DNA of 64,000 nt from contig CM057000.1 in the NCBI GenBank assembly GCA_029891345.1, positions 133,536,163 through 133,600,162 on the forward strand, written 5' to 3'. The position numbers and the translations under genes are program-made. Shown piece by piece: positions 47,431 to 59,139 of this stretch (positions within the stretch are counted from its first letter, which is position 1; each line of letters starts with the position of its first letter). Below the pieces are notes generated by a model. The model was not told where the DNA came from. It made no database searches and saw only the letters and a program-made list of their open reading frames with translations. This stretch comes from Dryococelus australis (taxonomy: Eukaryota > Arthropoda > Insecta > Phasmatodea > Phasmatidae).

Positions 47431-50400
47431 ATGAATGAGCCTAAGCTGAAAAATATTCATAGCTTGCTTGAAGATCGTTATGTAAGCAATTCAGTTTCTG
47501 AATCACAGATGGGAAGACATCCTACTGCGAGCTGTCAAGACAGTGTCCCTTCGCCTAAGAGGACATGAGTTGATCTTTTGCAAGATGATCTCTTCTTAAG
47601 CTATTCGAGCACAGATTCAATTATGGAGATATTGTCAACAATAAAAGATCGACACATATTGGCTTCTCCCAAACAAGAGAATGTTGATATTTGGATGGAT
47701 GATTTATTTCTATCCGACTCGGACAATTCATGGGATTCCGATAGTGCTCCTCCCATCTCACAACCAAGTTTCAAAATTTTAGAAATATTTTGCTTAGGGA
47801 GCCGGAAAATAATTCATTTTCCGAGCCCCCAGCTGCAGTGGAGCCTTTGCCGGACGTGACATATGAGCTATTGACTACGGCATTCGTGGGTAGGCAAACT
47901 GATGCATGGATAGTTAAAGATAGGCTTAACAGAGATGTGGATTTTTCTCATTTTTTCGAGATATGCAAGGTCCCATAATTAAGCTTAATATTGGCATTAC
48001 CCAGACTATTAGAGTATCCATTACTGTAGCTGGTAAGTACTTGAAATCCCTCATTGTGGAGGAAGGTGCTACAGCATCCTTCTATTTTCAAACCAAAGCC
48101 CTCGCTATCCTGCACTCATCTGATGTGGGTTTAATCTATGATGATGACATAAACCCTTATCTTATTAACAGATTTGAGGAGGTTAGTGTGCGTTGATCTG
48201 GCTGGAGTCTGCAAATATTGACATACATTAATGTACATGTGTCTCAACACCCAATATTCGTCATCGCTGCTGTGCACACTAAATTACCAAAGTTTATTGC
48301 CAATTGCTTGCTTGTGTCGATGTACACAGCCCGGAGGTTATGTGTTTCTACAATGCCATAATAGCATCTTTGTTTCCTGCCACACAAAATGTCAGTCATT
48401 CCTCTTCATATCCAAAACCTTACAATGTTTTGAATACTGAAGATCTGTCGACACCTGTAGTCGTACAGGATATTTGCAAATTCGAGGAGAATAATTCTAT
48501 TTCTACCAATGTCTACTGTGTGGTGAACAAAGATAGCAGTATAATTGGCGAAACTTGTGAAAAGTGTGGGTTTATCGCACCCATGTGTATTTCTCCTGTA
48601 TTTCATGACAAAAATGTAAATATTTTTGTGATTCGCACGAGTGGAAAATTCTGCTCATTTGCATTTTGTCTGTACTAGAAATTTGTCCCGGCTGGTGAGT
48701 AGTCAGGTGAGTAAGAGAGACAACAAGAAATTTGTTTGTGATTGTTCTCTCCAGTATTTACAAACTGAAGTTAAACTCATGACTCACAGAACTCTTTGCC
48801 AGCAACCAAAAGATGTTCGCAGTGCTGGATTTTAAATAGTACAGCAAACAGCAGAAGTTGGGTTTCGTCGCCTATTGCGATGTTGAAAGTTGCCTGAAAC
48901 CCATTTTCACTTGCTTACCCAATGATGAAACGAGTAATATAACTACCATCAACCAATATATTCCATACAGTTGTAGCATTTTATTGATCTGCTCATACAA
49001 TCCAAGTTTATCTAACTATTTGAGTTTGTGGGTGCTGATTGTATGTAAAAATTAGTTGATAAATATGTTGAACTTACAGAGTGGATTGCAGGATTCTACA
49101 GCGTGATTGTTCAGATGAAGCCAAAAAAACCCTGCTAATGAAACTAGGTTGGTGACTCAAATATGTTGTCATATTTGTAAGGAAAAGCTCGGTACATATT
49201 ATATTGTGGTCGATCATGACCATCTGTTGGGCAAAATCAAAGGGCGTGCACATAATAAGTTTAACTTTATTTTCAGACTGCCCATGAGACAACTTGTCGC
49301 TGTTTTTCATAACCTGCAAAACTTTGATGCTCACTTTCTCATAGAGCCTTTGGTTGAATGTTATGTAATGGAAACTAATGAAACCATGGTAATCGAAAAC
49401 CCAGTTAAAATTCAAGTGATTGGAATGACCCTAGAGAAATACAAATGTATTACCAAACAAATTCCCAATAGGACTCATTTCAATGGAAAGGCGCAATATT
49501 ACAAATTATGTTTTATCGACTCATTCCAATTCATGAGCGCCACTCTGGAAACTTTGGCATGCTATTTACTATCTGCACAGTTGAGTATTACTCGCTCGAT
49601 GTTTCTACACAACACCCAATTGGGAGTCTCCAGACAGATGCGCACTTCACTCCCACAAAAGGATGCATTTCATAATGTGATAAGAGGTGAAGGTATTAGC
49701 AATGAGGATTACGCTCACGCCCAAGCCACATGGGATGCTTTCAACTGCATAAACTTGCTGCAGTATGCCATTCATTATTTATGTGTGGACACTTGTTTCC
49801 TGTCAGATGTTTTTGAGAATTTCAGGACTGTATGTTTGGCTCATTATGGTCTTTACATCACCATGTATTTCACAGCTCAGTCTCTTTTATGGGATGCTTT
49901 ATTGTCAATGACGCATGCATGGCTAGAGATGTTGACTGACTATGACATGTATCTTTTTGTGAAACGTGCGGGGTTAGGGGCGGCATTACCCAGGTTTCAG
50001 GAAGGATGTGGAAGCCAACAATGTTTACATGGGTGAGGACTACGGCCCCAGTGTGGCACCGAAATTTATATGCTATTTCGATGTGACGGACTGTACAGTC
50101 ATACGATGCAATTCAAGCTTCTGATTAGCAATTTTGACTGGGTTGATGCTGACGTGTTTTCAACATGGGATTCTTTAAACACGGTGAATGGTGGTGGCAC
50201 TTGGTTTTTCGCGGAAGTGGATATGTCATTTATTGAAGAATGTCATGATGCATTATCTGATCTGCCTTTGGCCCCAGAATATGGCATACCCCCGAACGGC
50301 TTGCATGAGAAACTTCTTTCGACCCTCGCACCGCGGAAGAATTATTTTATACGTGGAAAAACACTGAAGCACTATTTGTTGTATGGGGCCAAACTTGACT

Positions 50401-51306
50401 CTGTTCATCGCATTTTGCGTTTTGAGCAGAAGGCATGGATGGAGCCGTACATTGAATTTAATATTGAGAAACGTGCTCAGGCTGCAAACAAATTCGAAAA
50501 ATAGTTTTTCAAATTGATGACTAGTTCTGTTTATGGAAAAACATAGCATAATGTCAGCTGGGAAAGGGACATAAGAGACATTTCGATGTATGACACATTC
50601 TATTGGGCTGCAGAGTTGATAGGGCATCCAACATTCCAGGCAAGGCAGATTATCGATGAAAACTAGTTCCTCATCGAGATGTCAAAGAGTTCTGTTGCAT
50701 TCAACAAACCTTTGTACACTGGTGTTGCCATTCTTGATTTTCAAAACTAACCATCTAAGAATTTCATTATTAGTATATGTGTACCAAATTTCCTCTGCCA
50801 GCCTTGCATATCCTCTATTGTGATACCGATTCCTTGGTATATTCTGTTGCTTGTGATGACATTTATAAAGTAATTACCCCAGATTTGAAGGCACAGTTTA
50901 ATACATCACACTATACGCTCGATAACCCACAAGGATTCCCTCATGAGAATAAAGGCCATACTGGGGTGATGAAAGATGATTTTGGTAGTCACATCATCAT
51001 ACACTTTGTGGGTTTACGTACCAAGCTTTATGCATATTTTGTTGCGAATGAGCAATGTATATGTAAGGCGAAGGGTGTAAAACCTAACGTATTAGAGTCA
51101 CTCAGGTACAAGTATTATCGAGATTGCCTCAAAAATTGCACAAGGGTTTAGGGGATTCAATATCAGTTCCGTTTGAATACTCACAAAGTCTACACCAAAG
51201 CATAGCAAATGTAGTGTTGTCCGGTATGGATGACAAGCTGTAGATTGAGGCAGATGGAGTATCAAACTTAGCTTGGGGGGGGGGGGGGACTACAAAATAC
51301 CTAAAT
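47431..51306 (+). pseudogene. protein-primed family-B DNA polymerase, Polinton type, broken
   Basis: This is a replicative DNA polymerase of the DNA_pol_B_2 type. The frame opens at ATG 47431 and hits a stop at 47566. Similarity then continues across at least six frame changes (near 47800, 47965, 48200-48300, 48650, 48840 and 50000-50070) and several stops (including 49053, 50502 and others to 50760). Readable landmarks in order are an N-terminal block near 47970-48190 and a cysteine-containing block at 48690-48830. A degraded exonuclease I site lies near 48875, where the usual D-x-E is altered. Exonuclease II (HNLQNFDAHF) is near 49306 and exonuclease III (YLCVDTCFL) near 49780. Motif A is near 50075, motif B (SSVYGKT) near 50525, and motif C (YCDTDS) is intact at 50816-50833. 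The C-terminus runs to a stop near 51306, and a G-run at 51277-51290 disrupts the last codons. The total span of 3.9 kb matches a polymerase of about 1,200-1,300 residues. It is non-functional. The same family occurs in adintoviruses and bidnaviruses. Confidence 0.9.
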
Positions 51307-54094
51307 AATATTTTTTTATTTCCCCTAACAATAGTTACAGCACCACAATAAATACAGTCCACCCACAGCACCGCAACTGCCAGAACGACGCAACCAATGA
51401 CGTCCATCTGCCAGCACCACTACACGCACCTCCTGTTCCACAATCAACATCAGATCTATCTACAGATGCTTGCAATCTCTACAACTGTTTGAATCACCGG
51501 TTGCATAACCATCAATGCTGCTGCTACCTGTTTGCCTATTTTTAAGGCATGACATAACTTGAGTATCACTACTCTTGTTACCACTGTCTTCGATACATTT
51601 TCCCCTTGGCAAATAATAAGAAGAAAAAAAAGAAATTCACTGTGTAATATAACATCCTCTGGAAATTGTGTGAGTATGAGTGTGGTATAACCAGTCGGTG
51701 TATGTAGGTGTCTGGAAAATATATTCCCGCATACGACAAATGAATGCCTTAAGAGTGCAACATCATTGCAAATTAAATGTGTATAGATAGTTTTAGGTAA
51801 GACAATCTCGAAATCGATGTATAATGTTTGTAAGTTTTTTATTGTTAATTTTTTGTATATATTTTTGATCTTGTTTTTTTTTCTGGTTAATCTGTGTAAG
51901 ATGAAATTGTTGTAGCAAACATTAATATTGTTAAGATGTACAGAACATTGTAATGGAATATTGTAAATATAGTAATGGGTGTTTTGTTGTAAATATTAAG
52001 TTACTTTTCTTAAAATATCTTGTAGTTCTTAAAATGTCATTGAAAAAATGTTTGGTAATTAAGTTCTTTAAAAGTGATTGTAAAAATGTTTGGTTATTTA
52101 GTTATTAAGATGTTGGTGTAAAGTATTTGTTTTAAAGTAAAGGTAAAAATGATTTTTGTATATATTAGTTTATTTTAGATTATAAATGATTGAAAAAAAT
52201 AATGTTTGTTGTAAATTAGATTTTTGTGTGAGACATTGTAAATATTTAGCTTTTAAGGATGGATTTTGAAAAGAAAATTTGAAATAAATTATTTTAATTT
52301 TAAAAAGGCACAGTGTGACTTGTTTTTATTAGTTTGTCATTCCTCATGTCATTAATTGTTGTATGATAATTAGATAGAACTTTAATACTACTAAAGAGAG
52401 AAATTTGAAACAAAAATGTTGGAAAACGTGAAGCGATTTGGTCACTTGTAGTAAGCTTTTCAGATTTATATTTAAACTCAGGTAATTGGCTACCTTTTCA
52501 CCAGAAAATAAAAAGTATCTCGCTTCAGTCTTCATGAGGGAGAAAAATATTTTTATACATTTTAAAAGTAACATTTCAATTAAAATTTATTCTGACAACT
52601 CTGAAGGACTGAAGGGAGGAATAAAAATGTGATGGAGAAAAGAATTCAACATTGGAATGAATGAATTTAAAACCAAAGTAGAGGGAACAATAGCATCTCG
52701 AGGAAACCTGTATTTAAAAAAACTCAATTTGAAGGACCCTGGGGGACATAGGGATCGGGGAAAGTCGACTGACATAAGTATCCTTAGGAGCCAGGCAGAA
52801 AGAGCTGCTTTCAACACACAACAGCTCCAAGAACGTTTCCCACTGATCTTCACGTCTACAGCTGTGAGAGTTGGAGTTCAGCGAACTTTTCAACAGACAT
52901 ATTTTATCACACGAAAGAAATTACTACTACTACTGCTAAGGAACCAACATGTGGTAAAACACAATCATAATTTACACAAAGATAAACAGCATTATACGAT
53001 TTTGAAATAAAAATTCAACTCTGTTACTAAATATTATTCTTACGAAAGGAACATTTATTCGCAGCAGTAAACCAATTCTCTGGATAATTCGTTAATGTAG
53101 TTGTGTGTAATCAACTCCTTTTCGTTTAATTGCTATTTCATAAAAATTTAAAACGATTCCTTCATTTAAAAGTTTTTCCCGTAATTTCAACTGAGTTGTC
53201 TGCCAACTGCGCTCCACATCTATACTCAGGTTCACAACAAACAGCTTATAAGTCGACATAAGTGGTATGCTCAACTCATAACTACATCACACACCACAAC
53301 GAATGGACATGTTTTAAATTCATTTAAGGTATGTGTAAAAATGAGAGGGAGACGCACGTGTATGTCTATTACGTTATTGTGTCTGGTTAAAATTTAATTC
53401 TAAATGCGAAATTGGGAATATTTAATTGTCCGTGTTGTGTATCAAAATCAGTTCTTAGTAAGTTTACTTATTTTGAACGTCTGCTTTATTACATCTTTAG
53501 GTTACCAGAATAGGCAGTAAACTAGGGAAAATTTTAATTCGTAAACATAATTTTGATCCATTCACAACTCGGCCACAATCTCAACGTCTTATGCCTTGAC
53601 TGACGTCGGCCGTGCTCCACGTATCTAATCGTGCTTAATAGTCTCCGCAAATCATATACTAAAGCCATTCATTCAGCAACCTCGGAGCCAGACATACGTG
53701 TTTTGGGAGAGGTGCTTGTGCGATTTCATTCATTTAAAAAACAGGTTAGCTGCGTTCCATAATTCGTTTAGTGATAGTTATGTACTTGTGTTTGTTTGAA
53801 ATTTAATTAATTTCGTAAGACATACTTAATCAAACAGGCTAGATTTCATTTCACAGAAATACGCTCTATAAGTCATTCATTCTGCGATCTTCCGAACCCC
53901 AATGAATGTAAACTAAAATCATTTAAGGTATGTGTACAACTCTGAGGTGTCAAGTAGTGTAATTTTTATGTGTTTTAAGAAGACTGTCTTTTAATTTATA
54001 TATTCATAGCGAAATTTTTGATTCGTTGTAGATCGTTAATTAATTCCACACAGGATACTCACATAGTTGTCATCGTTTTAGTGAGTTAGCACTT
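51307..54094. other. Polinton interior downstream of the polymerase
   Basis: AT-rich, with a polyadenylation-like GAAATAAATT near 52281. A 117-codon plus-strand frame at 52657-53010 and minus-strand frames are unrecognised. Three similar segments each end in a splice-donor-like phrase (TTCATTTAAGGTATGTGT near 53319, TTCATTTAAAAAACAGGT near 53730, ATCATTTAAGGTATGTGT near 53920). I cannot identify capsid, ATPase, protease or integrase sequence. Confidence 0.5.
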
Positions 54095-54775
54095 GTCGAC
54101 ACCAGGAGACTCACGTAGCTGTGTTCGTTTGAAATGTGTATTTTCATTAATTTCTCTCGTGTTTAACATAACTGTTTTAATTGCATTCGGAAACAGTCGT
54201 ATATTTAATCTTTTTTGCTTAAGTTATTCTGTCATTACTAACATACAGAAAATAAATTGTATTTTTCAGAGTCGCCTATCTCCCAACATCGTCGACAAAA
54301 CACCAAAAAAGCATGTATGACACTCCTGCACAAAACTCAACACGTATATACCCTATCCCCAACATATCACACCTTAGTTTAGTGCTAGTCGTCGTCCTGA
54401 CAACATCGCTCCCCTATGTACACACCTTCCCCAACACACCAATACCTCATTATAGCGCTGGACCTCTGACCATCAACATCTACCAGAGCTGCTCTCCACC
54501 CCCAAAAAAATAAGAGAAAACAAAGTGCCTTACCACGCTTCGTACAAAACTATACACTTATCAATTAATACAAAATCCAAAAATTTAAAACAAAATTTAA
54601 AAAAGTGATTGGATTAAGGATTAACGAATTTTTTTGCCCGTTTTGAAATCGTATTAATTTTTAATGGGATTAAGATCGGATTAATACTTAATATGATTAA
54701 ATCGATATCAATGGGTTAATACTATTAATAAAGGTGGTAGACATTTGTATCTGAAACTATCACTCCCCTACTACT
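54095..54775 (-). repeat. right terminal inverted repeat of the Polinton
   Basis: Reverse complement partner of 43992-44640. It begins inside at CACCAGGAGACTC and ends CCCCTACTACT. It holds the same GGATTAAGGATTAA-type cluster at 54610-54710. Confidence 0.9.
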
Positions 54776-55022
54776 CACCACAAGTGCTATGGTGGATGTG
54801 TTATTTTGTTTAGCCCTTTAATTACAAGCGTAGTATTCAATTTCTTTGTTTACGTGCTTTATTTAAATTCACCTTGCTGATACGATAAGCTTTTCAACAT
54901 TTATCTTCAACTGTTTCTTCCCCACGTGTGTTTTACTGAGGTAAATTCTCTTCATTAATTATTGTGTAGCAGGGAACTCTAACCAAAAATGATTATAACA
55001 CAGAACTTTCTAAATATTCAGT

Positions 55023-55232
55023 GGGGCCACGGTGGTTTAGTGGATAGACTGCTTGCCTCCCACCATAGCGAACCGGATTCGATCCCCAGCGGGGTCGCCC
55101 CCGGTTTTTCGTATGCGAGAATGTTGCCGAACGGCGGGTTTTTTCAGGTTATCTGTTTCCCCGCTCTTGTATTCCGGTGGTGCTCCATACTCACAACCTT
55201 GATATGAGCCGCCCAAATCCCTTCACTCACTC
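55023..55232 (+). repeat. SINE family A
   Basis: Head GGGGCCACGGTGGTTTAGTG with B-box-like GGATTCGATCCCC. The body is shortened around GAATGTTGCCGAACGGCG, and the tail GAGCCGCCCAAATCCC is present. Confidence 0.9.
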
Positions 55233-56439
55233 TAAATTCTCAAAACTTTATAAGACTAATTATAACTTCCCCCCCCCCCTAATTTATGGTGTACAAGGAC
55301 AGAAACCACTGATCGCTAAAGGGAGTTATGTCCCGCCATCATGTATATACCCATTTTTCAACGTAAGTTTCATTTTAGTTGGTTTAACGACATTTTTCGT
55401 GCGGTACAGCGTAAATTAATCCTTGTTGGTCTTCATTAAGCTGCCACAGCTTCGCCACCATTATTAATTTTTAACTAATGTCTGTTGGTAAGCATTAAGT
55501 GACTTTTAATTGCGGGCATTCACAGCAGAAAATCCAATCGCAAAAGACTAATGACCTGTGTCCTGTCGTCCAGTAAAACTTAACACAAAGACTTTAATTC
55601 ATTGAGTTCCTAAAAGTCCACATATCCGAGATGGCGGACAATGTTCCACCTTAACATACAAGTATATTTAGGTAGTTTTATTTACTGTAACCTAATATAT
55701 TCTGAGGGTAAACGAACTGTCACTTTTCAGTAATTATTACAACATATTTTTACATAAAAACTTGTGCTTTTGCCATTTTTTTTTTAAACTTCGGGAATGT
55801 TCTCTCAGAAAACGGGAAAAGTTATTTTTTTCTTACTCAAGTGGTTACTCGAGTCTCGTATAAAATCCACGAGCGCAGCTCTCCCATCCTCTTTTTCCCA
55901 GTGACAATGGAGCAAGGAATGATAAAGGCGTAACAGCGGTTTGGTCGACGTTGAAAAGCAAACTAAGACCGGGCGGGTGTTTTCCACTGAGGCGTGCGAT
56001 TATTTGTGGGAAGGAAAAAAAAAAAAAAAGGGGGTGGGGGGGTCGGAGAGTGTAGCGAAGTCTGGTCCTGGTGCAATTTCTCGAGAGCGTGGACATCGCA
56101 GCCCGCGTGGGAGGAAGAAAGGATGAGAGCTGGAGGAATGAACGGTGAACACTAACAGTGCGCGAGCTTTGAGGACGAGCGCTTAACATGACAAAACCTC
56201 TCGAATCACGAGATTTCGCTCTCAGCTTGCGTTTCTCTCCACCCTCTACCCTCCCCCACCCCCCCTCCCAACCAGTCGCACACAAATCTCGACTTTATTA
56301 TTCCACATGCTATTCTGTCACGAAAATGCCTGCCTCCTCGCACAGAATTTTTCTTCTGCTGAGGTTCTCAGAAGTACGTTCTCGTAACAAAAAAAAAAAA
56401 AAAACTTATTCTCCTCTCCAATCACGCTTCGTGGAACCA
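55233..56439. other. unassigned intergenic sequence
   Basis: Contains a C-run at 55269-55278 and an A-run with a following G-rich tract near 56013-56043. A pyrimidine-rich patch lies at 56220-56280. The 146-codon minus-strand frame (55845-56285) is made of these low-complexity tracts and is not supported. Confidence 0.4.
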
Positions 56440-57130
56440 GTGCTGAGCATGTTTCAATTTAAATATCTCGCAAAAACATTTTTTAGACGTGAATACGTCT
56501 TTAAATTTGCGACCATAATGGGAGGCAATCCGGAAAATCCGATGATAACAAATTTGAGGGATACAGCTTGGCATTGTAGCTTCGAATCTATCGTCTACAT
56601 TCAGAATTTAATTACACCACTCGATTGCCAAAGGATCAAATAATATGCTACATTGAGTGAGGACTTGGAAGTATCGTGGGGGGGGGGGGGAGGGGCCCAA
56701 TTTTGAGTTTATTTCGCCGCGTCTCATAAACTCCGCGTTGAATAACTTTTGACTAGGAGAAGCTACGACGCTCGTTTAAGTTTCAATCGACAGCTCTCGT
56801 CAAGATCAATCGATTTCTCGTATAAAAACATTTTTGTGATGTGGTTATTGTGTTATTGTATGAGTTCAATAGAAAAAATTAAGAAAACTTAACACAATGT
56901 CGACCTATACTCGTCAAAAAGTCAAGTCGAAATACAGAAATTGTATACGATTGGAAAGAGCATCTCAAAAGCAATCCAGTGATACCCATAAAACCCCATA
57001 TGATTGAGTGAAGCGGTGCCGGGAACGTAAAAAACAAACATCAAGGCTTCCAAGCGCGTCAACGCAGACGTATTTACGCAAAACAAACGGTAGTGACCCC
57101 AACACAGCCACGCCCCATTTTTTCGTAACT
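56440..57130 (+). repeat. interspersed repeat family Y, copy 1
   Basis: Inverse counterpart of 61190-61910. Shared phrases include AGACGTGAATACGTCTTTAA, CCAAAGGATCAAATAATATG, TCGATTGCCAAAGG, CGACAGCTCTCGTCAAGATC, ATGTCGACCTATACTCGTCA and CCCCAACACAGCCACG. In the other copy the sequence is the interior of a TIR-bounded element. Here no terminal repeats were paired. A G-run at 56679-56690 corresponds to a C-run in the other copy. Confidence 0.78.
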
Positions 57131-57444
57131 TTATTAATTACTGTTTTTAATAAATTATGTAATCACAAAAATACAGCTGTGGCAATTGAAAATTTTCAAA
57201 CTAAAGCCATTGGCACATCAACAAATCAAAAAATGTCAACGTATCAAAAATTTCTATGTTACAGTTTCTTCGCGGCTAATTTTAAATATGGCCGGGTAAT
57301 TTACTCACGAAACGGACCACACGTAGTTTTTTTTTCCCCCCCGTTATTATATGTTGAGCTGCCATTATAATTACACACTTAGACTTTTCTAGTAAACCAA
57401 ATTAAAATTCCACTTTATATTTATCTGAGCAAACATAAGTGTAA

Positions 57445-57983
57445 AGCTGGAGTCACAATAACCCGACGAACACGACACGACACACCGACACGACGTCAGA
57501 GCTCGACGGAATTTCGCATTATATTTTATTCTGTGTTCACAATACCACGACGAAATCTGCCGACAAATATGATAGTTGGTTGTTGGAAAATTCTAAAATG
57601 GCAAGTTATCCTATTGCATGAAATATTGACTCACTTTAAAGCGAATAATAATTTTGCTTTTGACGATATTTGAATTTAGAGAAGAGAAAAAATGAATTTA
57701 AAACAAATCGGAACGTTACTTTGGCGGCAAGATAAGTTATTATTTACGACAGTTGGGAAATATGCATGAAATGTTGTTTTATAATGTATGTACCTTACTT
57801 GCTCTCTTCGACGAGCCCGACACGACGGAAGCTAGAAATAGAACATGCTATTTTCGGACTCTCGAGGCCGTAATTTTGCCAGGCTGACGTCACAGCGACC
57901 CTGCTTTTCATTGGCTGCTTCTTAAATTTCGTCGCGTCGGAGATGTCGTGTCGGATTCATCCGGGGGTTTTGTGACTCCAGCT
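57445..57983. mobile_element. PIF/Harbinger-type MITE
   Basis: A 539-bp element with ends AGCTGGAGTCACAATAACCC and GGGGGTTTTGTGACTCCAGCT and a 3-bp TAA duplication (57442-57444, 57984-57986). This is the target preferred by PIF/Harbinger transposases. Subterminal CGACACGACA motifs recur near both ends. It has no coding capacity. Confidence 0.82.
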
Positions 57984-58068
57984 TAACACTTGGCTCTCTT
58001 CGTGTCGCAACGTTGCGCGACACGAAAGCCACACACACGCAGGAAAAAAATACAGCTGACTGTTTACA

Positions 58069-58074
<6 letters not shown>

Positions 58075-58127
<53 letters not shown>
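58075..58127. repeat. (TA)n microsatellite
   Basis: About 50 bases of TA repeat, followed by a short (AC)n. It produces a Tyr-Ile repeat in a minus-strand frame (57922-58455), which is rejected as a gene. Confidence 0.97.
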
Positions 58128-58130
<3 letters not shown>

Positions 58131-58526
58131 ACACACACAGCTGAAATGTTGAAAACCTGAACATACCGGACAAACCGCCGAGGTTGAACCAAAAATGTGG
58201 ATCCAGCTGACTATTCAAAAAGACAGAAGCTAATGAACAATTTGAAGTTAAACCCTGCCTACGAAACACATCACAAACTATAACAACCAAGGGGCGACAC
58301 GGTAGCAGGAGTGGAACAGGAAGTGTGTACAGGAAGCTCCAGACTACCGGAACATCGCAGTCGGTAGGCTCCTGGACGTCTTGCCCTCTCCCTGGTTGGC
58401 GAGCGGTCGCGAGTTCAAGCTTCGGTAAGTACCTTTCCTTATTTAAAAATAACACGTACTTATAGGCTTAATACATATTTTATTTATTAAAAAACCTTTA
58501 ACATTAAATAATTAAAAAAAAAATCG

Positions 58527-58736
58527 AGTGAGGAGAGGACACAGGGCGAGGCAACACTCTCCGAGAGACGGACTTTCAATTGAAGTACCCTGAGAAAACC
58601 CGCTGGCAAGCGGCATCGTCCAACACGATTCCCACATGCGAAAATCCGGGAGGAAACCCGGCGGGGATCGAGCCCGGACCGCCGTAGTGGGAGGCGAGCG
58701 CACGAGCTACTGCACCATCGCTGCCCCCCCCCCCCA
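58527..58736 (-). repeat. SINE family A, minus strand
   Basis: Reverse copy. The head is AGCTACTGCACCATCGCTGC, the inverted B box is ATCGAGCCCGG, and the body is CTGAGAAAACCCGC and CGTCCAACACGATTCCC. The tail part is degraded and the head adjoins a C-run. Confidence 0.88.
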
Positions 58737-59139
58737 ATTTAATTAATGACAACTGTAAAAGTAGAACCTCTTCCCTATTGTATTCTCGAAGCTCTCCCCA
58801 TTCTGTGTTCGTATGTATAAGGCATAATAACCCTACTTTCCTCTTCATATTTGCAAATAAATTTTAGTAAAGTTCTTGTAAGCTTAGATGGTACGTAGAC
58901 ATTGACGTCTCCTTGACAGCATTATCGTTAGAGATGAAATTAGAAACATCTGAAACAGTACAAAGACAATTTAAATACGCACGTTGACTTACCCGGGATT
59001 CGAATTCAGAAAAACTCCTAGAATAAAACTGGATTGCAATCAACTGCATCACAGAGGTAGGATTCGGAACACCAACCTCGGATATAAACAGTCTAATATT
59101 TTGAATGGCAGTATTCACTAACCTGAAATATTTGCTCTG
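58737..59139. other. unassigned intergenic sequence
   Basis: A tRNA-like B box on the minus strand (TTCGAATCCCGGGTAAG, near 58992) suggests a further SINE remnant. No gene is supported. Confidence 0.35.

Larger units (their letters stand above)
43992..54775 (+). mobile_element. Polinton/Maverick-type element, decayed, 10.8 kb
   Basis: Bounded by AGTAGTAGGGTTATGATCG on the left and CACTCCCCTACTACT on the right, inverted repeats of each other. The flanks are CACCAG (43986-43991) and CACCAC (54776-54781), a 6-bp duplication with one mismatch. The inverted repeats continue for about 650 bp (43992 to about 44640) and 680 bp (about 54095 to 54775). The interior holds a broken family-B DNA polymerase (47431-51306). 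Long TIRs, AG...CT termini, a 6-bp duplication and this polymerase together are the Polinton signature. Polintons are normally 15-20 kb. Integrase, protease, packaging ATPase and capsid genes are not recognisable here, so the element is probably internally deleted as well as mutated. An adintovirus-like endogenous copy is an alternative name for the same kind of element. Confidence 0.88.

Noticed and set aside
44210..54513. Similar open frames in the two Polinton TIRs (44210-44476 minus, 54313-54513 plus)
   Set aside because: They look alike as proteins because the TIRs are copies of each other. Substitutions between them fall on first and second codon positions at least as often as on third, so there is no sign of coding constraint.
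57922..58455. 177-codon minus-strand frame
   Set aside because: It runs through the (TA)n microsatellite and an adjacent MITE end, and has no recognisable domain.
1912..58736. tRNA genes at the many GGTTCAATCC-type B boxes
   Set aside because: All those checked belong to SINE heads followed by the same repeat body. None has a complete cloverleaf acceptor stem.
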